Assembly (NCBI RefSeq): GCF_014838735.1
Contig: NZ_JABUXQ010000001.1
Location: forward strand, 98,855-162,854
Length of the DNA stretch: 64,000 nucleotides
Source: Limosilactobacillus portuensis
Lineage (GTDB): Bacteria > Bacillota > Bacilli > Lactobacillales > Lactobacillaceae
Direction: 5' to 3'
Of this stretch, positions 57,831 to 64,000 are shown one piece after another; position 1 is the stretch's first letter, and the number at the start of each line of letters is the position of its first letter. The position numbers were made by a program, and so were the translations under genes. The notes beneath the pieces are model-generated. The model was given only the letters and a program-made list of their open reading frames with translations. It did no database searches and was not told where the DNA came from.

Positions 57831-57891
57831 TATTCAGTATGATTTAGTTCGATCTATAATTTTAATTGCATTGGGGAAGGGAGATATATCA

Positions 57892-59145
57892 GTGGATTAT
57901 CGTCTTGCTAAGGGTGTCAATTTGCATGTTATTCCGACAAAGCAGTTTAAGATGACCCATATCTTGATTGACTTTGCGACACTACAGACAACTACGAATG
58001 CCACAGCAAGGAACCTCCTTGCTAACCTATTAGAAACAAGTACTCATCTTTATCCGACACAAACAGCGCTTGCACGTCAGATGGCAAAATTGTATGGAGC
58101 ATTTGCTTCGCTTGGCGTTGGTCGGGTAGGCCAGTTGCATACCGTTCGGCTGCGATCAAGTTTTATTAATAATCAGTTGGCACAGGATAATTTATTTGCA
58201 CAGGTAACTGAGTTAATTAATCAGGTACTATTCCACCCATTAATTGATGATGGTGAATTTGATAGCCCAACATTTCGTCTGCAGGTAAATAACCTTGCTA
58301 GTTCAATTAAGGCGCTATATGATGACAAACAATTTTACGCTAATCAGCAATTATTAAAGCTTTATTATTCTCCTGATTCTGTGATGAGGACGCCAAGCTT
58401 TGGTAAAGTTACGGATCTTGATTACTGTACGCCAGCAAGTCTTGTTCAAACATATGAAAAGATGATTAATCAGGATAAAATTGATATTTTTGTTTTGGGA
58501 AATGTTGATCCTGAAAACGTGTATTCAGCAATTTATCAATTACCATTTGCTGACCGAAATCCACAACTTCCCGACCAACCATTCTACTTTCAACAAGTTC
58601 ATGAAGATGTAGTTAGTCAAGAAGAACAGCAACATGTTAGTCAGGCTAAACTAGACCTTGGCTATCACCTGCCGATTTATTACCGTGATCCGCTGTATCC
58701 GGCTGCTCTCGTTTTCAATGGTCTCTTTGGTGGGACACCTTATTCAAAACTATTTACTAATGTTCGTGAAAAGGCAGGATTAGCATATTACGCTTCAAGT
58801 CGCCTGGCACCATTTTCTGGATTAGTTAACGTGCAGACCGGAATCCAGCCAACTGATTACCAAACTGCTTTAACAATGATCCAGGAACAAGTAAACGAAC
58901 TCCAAACCGGAAACTTTACTGGCGACTTAATGCGTGAAGTTCAGGACGCGTTAATTAATCAGCATTATGCTGGTTTCGATCTTGCAAATAACATTTTAGA
59001 ACATCACCTGGTTAACCAATTACTTTCATTAGGAGAACAAACAGACTTTGCAAATCAAATCAACCGGGTGACAAAGAATGATGTGATGAAAGTTGCATCA
59101 ATGATCAAACTACAGGCAAGTTATTTATTGAGTGGTGAAAAATAA
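57892..59145 (+). CDS. ymfF: M16-family peptidase-like protein, YmfF type
   Basis: A 417-aa protein with the two-domain M16 (insulinase) fold pattern but without an HxxEH zinc motif in its N-terminal part, so it is probably the non-catalytic partner of the next protein. The start is GTG 57892 with GAAGGGAG upstream; an upstream TTG overlaps that site. The two genes sit before rodZ-pgsA, as in Bacillus. Confidence 0.85.
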   Translation: MDYRLAKGVNLHVIPTKQFKMTHILIDFATLQTTTNATARNLLANLLETSTHLYPTQTALARQMAKLYGAFASLGVGRVGQLHTVRLRSSFINNQLAQDNLFAQVTELINQVLFHPLIDDGEFDSPTFRLQVNNLASSIKALYDDKQFYANQQLLKLYYSPDSVMRTPSFGKVTDLDYCTPASLVQTYEKMINQDKIDIFVLGNVDPENVYSAIYQLPFADRNPQLPDQPFYFQQVHEDVVSQEEQQHVSQAKLDLGYHLPIYYRDPLYPAALVFNGLFGGTPYSKLFTNVREKAGLAYYASSRLAPFSGLVNVQTGIQPTDYQTALTMIQEQVNELQTGNFTGDLMREVQDALINQHYAGFDLANNILEHHLVNQLLSLGEQTDFANQINRVTKNDVMKVASMIKLQASYLLSGEK

Positions 59146-59151
59146 AACTAT

Positions 59152-60450
59152 ATGAATAAAGAAGTTTATGACGAATTCAACCAACCGGTTTACCGGCAAC
59201 AGCTACCAACCGGCTTATCTTTGCAGATGATTCCAATGAGTGGTTATCATAAAACTTATGCAATTTTTACTACTAATTTTGGCTCAATTGATAATCATTT
59301 TGTTCCGTACGGCAAAAAAGACGCAATTCAGGTTCCGGACGGGATCGTGCATTTCTTAGAGCATAAAATGTTTGAAAAGGCTGATCATGATGCCTTTGAT
59401 TTATTTGGGAAACTTGGCGCTGATTCAAACGCCTTTACGAGCTTTACTCAAACTAGTTACCTCTTTTCTACTACCGATCATGTTCGGGAAAGTCTGAATG
59501 TCCTGCTCGATTTTGTCCAGGAACCGTACTTTACAGAACAAATGGTAAAGAAAGAACAGGGAATTATTGGTCAAGAGATAAAAATGTATGAGGATGACGC
59601 TTCCTGGCGGTTATATCTTGGAATCTTAGGTAACCTTTATCCTAATGATCCCATGCACATTGATATTGCAGGAACTGTTGATAGTATTAGTAAGATTACT
59701 CCCGAGTACTTAATGGAAACTTATCGGACCTTCTATCAACCAAGTAATATGAACCTAGTATTGGCAGGAAAGTTGGATCCGGATGAGGTTGTTGAGTGGG
59801 TAACTGATAATCAAAGTCATCGGCAATTCTTACCTGCAATAACACCAGAGCGGGTATTTAACCTTAATGATCCATCTGCTCACGATGTTATTCCGTTTCG
59901 GTCCCTAACGATGGATGTGGCTAGACCAAAAGTCATTGTTGGGTTGCGCGGAATTGAGATGCCTGAAAGTGGTCGAGAACGATTACATTATAAATTAGCA
60001 ATTGATTTGTTACTTGATGTTCTTTTTGATGATACTTCGGACAATTATTTACGGTTATACAACAATGAGGTTCTTGACGATTCATTTGCTTATAATTTAG
60101 AAATGCAACGGGACTTTTACTTTGCATATTTCAGTTCTGACACCGATCAAATGGAACGATTTGCGGATGAAGTGATTGCTATCTTAGAAAGTGCGGATCA
60201 GCAAATTGATGCCGCGAGAACACGCTTTAATGAAATCAAGAATGCGGAGATTGGCCGTTTAACTGGCTTATTGGATTCACCAGAGGCTGTTGCAAACCAT
60301 TATGGAGGAAGTTTCTTTGATGGTGCTAACCTGATGGATGAGATTAGGGAATTACGATCAATTGATTTGAATGACCTTTATGATGTTGCCAAGCGCTTCA
60401 TTGTTTCACAGGGAATTTCTGTATTCCAAATCATTCCCCAGCATCGTTAA
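59152..60450 (+). CDS. ymfH: M16-family zinc peptidase, YmfH type
   Basis: A 432-aa M16 peptidase with the inverted zinc motif H67-F-L-E70-H71 and a downstream glutamate in EQGIIGQEI as third ligand. It probably forms a heterodimer with the YmfF-like product, as M16B pairs do. The physiological substrate is unknown. It starts 6 nt after ymfF. Confidence 0.88.
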   Translation: MNKEVYDEFNQPVYRQQLPTGLSLQMIPMSGYHKTYAIFTTNFGSIDNHFVPYGKKDAIQVPDGIVHFLEHKMFEKADHDAFDLFGKLGADSNAFTSFTQTSYLFSTTDHVRESLNVLLDFVQEPYFTEQMVKKEQGIIGQEIKMYEDDASWRLYLGILGNLYPNDPMHIDIAGTVDSISKITPEYLMETYRTFYQPSNMNLVLAGKLDPDEVVEWVTDNQSHRQFLPAITPERVFNLNDPSAHDVIPFRSLTMDVARPKVIVGLRGIEMPESGRERLHYKLAIDLLLDVLFDDTSDNYLRLYNNEVLDDSFAYNLEMQRDFYFAYFSSDTDQMERFADEVIAILESADQQIDAARTRFNEIKNAEIGRLTGLLDSPEAVANHYGGSFFDGANLMDEIRELRSIDLNDLYDVAKRFIVSQGISVFQIIPQHR

Positions 60451-60486
60451 TTCAAGACTTTCTTAATAATTGATAGCGGGATGCCA

Positions 60487-60495
60487 TGCTATAAT
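60487..60495 (+). promoter_or_regulatory. Extended -10 promoter of rodZ-pgsA
   Basis: TGCTATAAT (60487-60495), 40 nt before the rodZ start; the -35 region is poor. Confidence 0.5.
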
Positions 60496-60534
60496 TAGCA
60501 GGTAGGATTAAAATTCAGAGATGGAGATATCACA

Positions 60535-61590
60535 ATGAGTGAAAACGATAATGAACAACAAATCCAAATTGGAAAGAAGCTACGTGATGCTCGACAAGCT
60601 AAGGGCTATACGTTAGATGATTTACAACAGTTAACGAAAATTCAGAAACGATACTTAATTGCAATTGAAGACGAAAAGTTTGACGAATTGCCAGGGGACT
60701 TTTACGTTCGGGCTTTTATTAAGCAGTATGCAGATACGGTGGGCCTTGATGGTAATGAGCTGTTAAAAGAGTTCAATGAACAATTACCTAAGGCAAAAAC
60801 AGAAGAATATTCCGATCATATTAGTCAGGCAGTTGAAACTCGAGCAAATCGGCGAAAAACTGTTAGCCAAGGGGTTAGTAAGGTTCGTCAATACATGCCA
60901 ACCATTATTATTGCGTGTGTAATTGTAATTGTTCTAGCTGCAATTTGGGTAACTGCAATTGTTCGCGGTCACCAGGATTCCTCAACCAAGATTGATAATA
61001 GTTCCGTTTCGGTTTCAGGTGAAAGCCGAAAGAAGAGTAGCAGTTCTGTAAAGAAGAGTTCCACTAAGACGAAGAAGAGTACGGCCATTAAATTAACGGA
61101 AGCTAGCCGGAATAATAATAGTGTTACTTACAATGCCGCTTCATTAAAGAAGGATGCCAAGTTACAAATCAAGACAAGTGGTCGGACATGGAACAGTGTT
61201 ACTACCGATGGCACAAATGCTTTAAGTCGGACAATGGACGCTAATTCAACGGCTGATGTGACTATTAAGCGAACTACTAATACGGTTGTTATTACAGTCG
61301 GTAATGCTTCAGCTACTACCTTAAAACTTGGTAATAAGAAGATTAACTTTACGGATAATGGTCGCTACAACAATACTCGGACAGTGACGATCCACTTTGG
61401 TAATTCATCAAGTTCATCCGTATCAAGCAGTGTTTCTTCTAGTCGAGCTACTAGTGGTCAGCAGACTGCTCCTCAACCGACGAGAACAAGCCAGAGTACA
61501 ACGACTAATGCGTCCCGGACTACTACAAATCAAGGTCAGAACCGGACACAGACACAACAGTCACAAACAAATCAAACGCAATCACGCTAA
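60535..61590 (+). CDS. rodZ: RodZ-like protein (HTH, membrane helix, Ser/Thr-rich exterior)
   Basis: A 351-aa protein. It has a cytoplasmic XRE-type helix-turn-helix (about 11-75, IGKKLRDARQAKGYTLDDL), a membrane helix (about 122-143) and an extracellular beta domain. The C-terminal 60-70 residues are low complexity in Ser, Thr, Gln and Asn. RodZ links MreB filaments to the membrane, so this works with mreB and mbl in the same window. The position between ymfH and pgsA matches YmfM of Bacillus. Confidence 0.88.
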   Translation: MSENDNEQQIQIGKKLRDARQAKGYTLDDLQQLTKIQKRYLIAIEDEKFDELPGDFYVRAFIKQYADTVGLDGNELLKEFNEQLPKAKTEEYSDHISQAVETRANRRKTVSQGVSKVRQYMPTIIIACVIVIVLAAIWVTAIVRGHQDSSTKIDNSSVSVSGESRKKSSSSVKKSSTKTKKSTAIKLTEASRNNNSVTYNAASLKKDAKLQIKTSGRTWNSVTTDGTNALSRTMDANSTADVTIKRTTNTVVITVGNASATTLKLGNKKINFTDNGRYNNTRTVTIHFGNSSSSSVSSSVSSSRATSGQQTAPQPTRTSQSTTTNASRTTTNQGQNRTQTQQSQTNQTQSR

Positions 61591-61611
61591 TGGGTATGAG
61601 GAGGAAGTAAT

Positions 61612-62199
61612 TTGAATTTACCTAATAAACTAACCGTTGTGCGGTTAATCATTATCCCCTTTTTCTTATTATTAATGGTTCTTCCGTTACAATCGTGGGG
61701 AGCAGTCAGCTTTTTGGGAGCAACGATCCCTGTTTCACAATTTATTGCGGCAATCTTGTTTATTGCAGCAACATTGACTGATAATTTAGACGGTCGAATT
61801 GCGCGCAAACACCACTTGGTAACTAATTTTGGGAAGTTTACTGACCCGCTAGCAGATAAATTACTAGTAATGACGGCATTTATTGTTTTAACTGGTAATC
61901 AGGTTGTTCCTGCTTGGGTAACATCAATTATTATCTGGCGAGAATTATCGGTGACTGGATTGCGGCTCTTATTAGTAGAACAAGACGGCGTTGTCCTGGC
62001 TGCTAAAATGCCAGGGAAGATCAAAACAACTACCCAGTTTATTGCAATTATCTTCCTGCTTCTTAATAACGTGATTTTTGCAATTTGGGGAATTCCATTT
62101 GGCCAAATTATGTTGTACATTTGCTTATTCTTTACCATTTATTCTGGGGTTGACTACTTTATTCAGGGACGGGATGTCTTTTCAGACGGCTTTAAATAA
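61612..62199 (+). CDS. pgsA: Phosphatidylglycerophosphate synthase
   Basis: A 195-aa membrane CDP-alcohol phosphotransferase that makes phosphatidylglycerol phosphate from CDP-diacylglycerol and glycerol 3-phosphate. The full motif D-x2-DG-x2-AR-x8-G-x3-D-x3-D is present (D57, D60, G61, A64, R65, G74, D78, D82). It starts at TTG 61612 after GAGGAGGAAG, 21 nt downstream of rodZ. Confidence 0.94.
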   Translation: MNLPNKLTVVRLIIIPFFLLLMVLPLQSWGAVSFLGATIPVSQFIAAILFIAATLTDNLDGRIARKHHLVTNFGKFTDPLADKLLVMTAFIVLTGNQVVPAWVTSIIIWRELSVTGLRLLLVEQDGVVLAAKMPGKIKTTTQFIAIIFLLLNNVIFAIWGIPFGQIMLYICLFFTIYSGVDYFIQGRDVFSDGFK

Positions 62200-62223
62200 C
62201 TATTAGTTTTATATACATTAAGA

Positions 62224-62258
62224 AGCGATCTTGCTCATCTTTGGGTAGGGTCGTTTTT
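62224..62258 (+). terminator. Terminator after pgsA
   Basis: GCGATC pairs with GGTCGT through two wobbles, with further pairing inside, and ends in T5. Confidence 0.6.
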
Positions 62259-62375
62259 ATTGTAATAAAAATAGTTATTGATATTTTTAGGAAAAATGTT
62301 CATTTATGTTTTGAAATATGATAAAATCGGTCTGTACCTTTTTTGAAAGGGATTTCATATTAAGGAGATGTAGTT

Positions 62376-63734
62376 ATGCTTTCATTCTTAAAACCAGCTC
62401 CTGATGCTAAAACTAAGGTTCCGAAGGATAAAATTTCAACCGTTTATAAGTGGCGTCAAGTTGGTGTCTTATTGTCAATCTGTATTGGTTACATTGGCTA
62501 TTATGTTATTCGTCTTATTTTTACAACCGAACAGAACGACATTATGAAGCAATATGGATTTACTACGGCTGATATCGGGATGGTTCTTTCATGTTTTGGT
62601 ATTGGTTACGGTATTTCTAAGTTATTCATGGGAGCACTTAGTGATAAGAGTAACCCAAACCATTACTTGGCAACTGGGCTGATTATTTCAGCGATTTTGA
62701 ACTTCGGATTAGGGGCTACCAAGAACCTCTACGTAATGATGTTCTTAATGCTTGTAATGTCAGTTGCGCAAGGGATGGGGGCAGCCGCATGTCAACGGAT
62801 CGTTCAACTTTGGTGGGGTAAGAAGCACCGTGGGGCTATTTACTCCATTTGGTCCTCTGCCCACAACGCTGGTGCCTTTGTCTGTGTTGCCGTTGTCCAA
62901 TTAGCAACTTTTATGTTCTCTGGTTCAATTCCAGCTGTGTTCTACACTGCATCAGTTGTTTCACTGATTATTGCTGCCTTCGTATTGATTTGTGGTGCTG
63001 ACCGGCCAACAACTGTAGGTTTGCCAAGCATTTCTCAATATACTGGTGATGAAGTTGTCCTTGAAAATGGTAAGGCTTCTTCATCAGAATTGACAAACTT
63101 AACCTTGCCACAAATCTTTGTAAAGTACATTTTAACTAACAAGGTGGTTTGGGCGATCACGTTAACTTCAATGTCTCTTTACCTAGTTCGTTACGGGGTT
63201 ATGAGTTGGATTCCTAGTTTCCTTGTTCAATCTAAGGGCTTTAGTCCATCGTTTGCTAAGTGGTTAGTTGGGATCTTTGAATTAGCAGCTGTCCCTGGTG
63301 TTATTATCATGGGTGCTATTTCTGACTTCTTGAAAGATCGGCGGGCAATTGTTTGTATCGCTTGTGTTATCTTACTTTTCATTTGCCTGACTACTTACTT
63401 CTTTAGTACAAGTCATGCCTTGATTGTTACTGTTCTTTTCATTATGGGAACTCTAATTTATGCACCGCTAACATTGGTTGGTTTAATGGTTAATGAAGCT
63501 GTTCCGAAGTTTGCTGTTGGATCATCAACAGGATTCATGGGCTTCTTCCAATACATTTTTGGTGAAACCTTAGCAACCGCCTTAATTGGGGTTTTAGTAT
63601 CCAAGTATGGTTGGCTAGCAAGTAACATTGTCCTCTATTCAGCTGCAACGCTTGCCCTCTTATTGTTAATCTATATTATGTTTAACGAAAATCGTGTGGC
63701 TAAGCTTGCCAAAGAGGAAAATATTAAGGAATAA
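62376..63734 (+). CDS. Organophosphate:phosphate antiporter (GlpT/UhpT family MFS)
   Basis: A 452-aa, 12-helix transporter of the OPA family. The N-terminal YYVIRLIFTTEQNDIMKQYGFTTADIG and the GYGISKLFMGALSDK loop are typical, with arginines in helix 1 (YVIR) and helix 7 (LVRYGVMSW) corresponding to the phosphate-binding pair. The substrate could be glycerol 3-phosphate or hexose 6-phosphate; the sequence alone does not decide. It is a single gene with a terminator on each side. Confidence 0.82.
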   Translation: MLSFLKPAPDAKTKVPKDKISTVYKWRQVGVLLSICIGYIGYYVIRLIFTTEQNDIMKQYGFTTADIGMVLSCFGIGYGISKLFMGALSDKSNPNHYLATGLIISAILNFGLGATKNLYVMMFLMLVMSVAQGMGAAACQRIVQLWWGKKHRGAIYSIWSSAHNAGAFVCVAVVQLATFMFSGSIPAVFYTASVVSLIIAAFVLICGADRPTTVGLPSISQYTGDEVVLENGKASSSELTNLTLPQIFVKYILTNKVVWAITLTSMSLYLVRYGVMSWIPSFLVQSKGFSPSFAKWLVGIFELAAVPGVIIMGAISDFLKDRRAIVCIACVILLFICLTTYFFSTSHALIVTVLFIMGTLIYAPLTLVGLMVNEAVPKFAVGSSTGFMGFFQYIFGETLATALIGVLVSKYGWLASNIVLYSAATLALLLLIYIMFNENRVAKLAKEENIKE

Positions 63735-63770
63735 GCACGAAGCTGTTTTTTAATAACATTCGTAACCGAA

Positions 63771-63808
63771 AGACTCTAGTTTCATTTTATCTGGATGCTA
63801 GAGTTTTT
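63771..63808 (+). terminator. Terminator after the OPA transporter gene
   Basis: GACTCTAG / CTAGAGTT arms (about 63772-63779 and 63798-63805) followed by T6. Confidence 0.75.
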
Positions 63809-63909
63809 TGTTTGAGACTTATATCTCTAAGAAATTAGTTATATCATTTACCTAGGACAGCTAAAATTATTTTCCTTAAGGCAGATTGCAAGAAATAACT
63901 TGAACGAAT

Positions 63910-64000
63910 TTAGTGACGTAGATTAAGCAAGAAGATCTCGATTGGTGTATGCCAATTAAGACATTTAAGTGGCCGTGAATTCAGATACCAATTGATTTGA
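63910..64000 (-). mobile_element. IS30-family transposase, C-terminal end (partial)
   Basis: On the minus strand the last 29 codons read INWYLNSRPLKCLNWHTPIE followed by IFLLNLRH and a TAA stop at 63910-63912. The NxRPxKxLxWxTPxE pattern is the conserved C-terminal end of IS30-type DDE transposases. The rest of the element lies beyond the window. Its inverted repeat probably begins near GGCAGATTGCAAG at about 63881. The preceding 63809-63880 shows nothing else. Confidence 0.85.

Overview
The window is 64 kb of low-to-moderate GC Firmicutes chromosome. The gene content fits a heterofermentative lactobacillus, most likely of the Limosilactobacillus (reuteri-like) group. The pointers are the atp-DUF1146-murA-mbl-yidD-DUF2969-rodA gene order, many T-box leaders, TTG/GTG starts, an F-type D-Ala ligase (intrinsic vancomycin-resistance type) and a heme-dependent cydABCD-ndh block. 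The species is an inference. No prophage, CRISPR array, tRNA or rRNA gene was seen. The only mobile DNA is the 3' end of an IS30-type transposase at the right edge.

Left third (1-19.9 kb): the tail of a membrane protein gene; uraA behind a PyrR-type attenuator; the complete F1Fo ATP synthase operon atpBEFHAGDC; then a cell-wall/shape cluster (DUF1146 gene, murA, mbl, yidD, DUF2969 gene, rodA) and a GcvH-like gene. murA is broken by one extra G in a G6 tract. Next come a methionine T-box with metN-metI-metQ, an MFS exporter on the minus strand, ddl, and a lone XRE-TPR regulator.

Middle (20-39.6 kb): an L-arabinose operon araT-araB-araD-araA, with two AraR-type operators and a cre site upstream, followed by an acetyltransferase gene, an aldo/keto reductase gene and araR. 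On the minus strand follow uspA, a small membrane protein gene and a structured RNA upstream of them (candidate 6S / lacto-usp RNA), then rarA, a YueI-family gene and a YczE/YitT-like membrane protein gene. After yaaA there is a roughly 0.65 kb gene-poor stretch with a decayed LysR-like tail, then rpsD with a leader, msrC, ezrA and a cysteine desulfurase-thiI pair.

Right third (39.6-64 kb): a valine T-box with valS; a minimal aerobic electron-transport block (cydABCD and a type II NADH dehydrogenase) behind a promoter with a cre-like site; folC, radC and mreBCD; a histidine T-box with an unusual second antiterminator/terminator half, driving an amino-acid ABC transporter; a hairpin-rich intergenic element with terminal inverted repeats; the ymfF-ymfH-rodZ-pgsA cluster; an organophosphate:phosphate antiporter gene; and the IS30 edge.

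The region is mostly core housekeeping DNA. The unusual material is regulatory: the partly duplicated His T-box, the uspA-linked RNA, the paired AraR operators, a perfect 26-bp palindrome upstream of yaaA, and the hairpin element at 57.6 kb. I found no convincing new multi-gene system.
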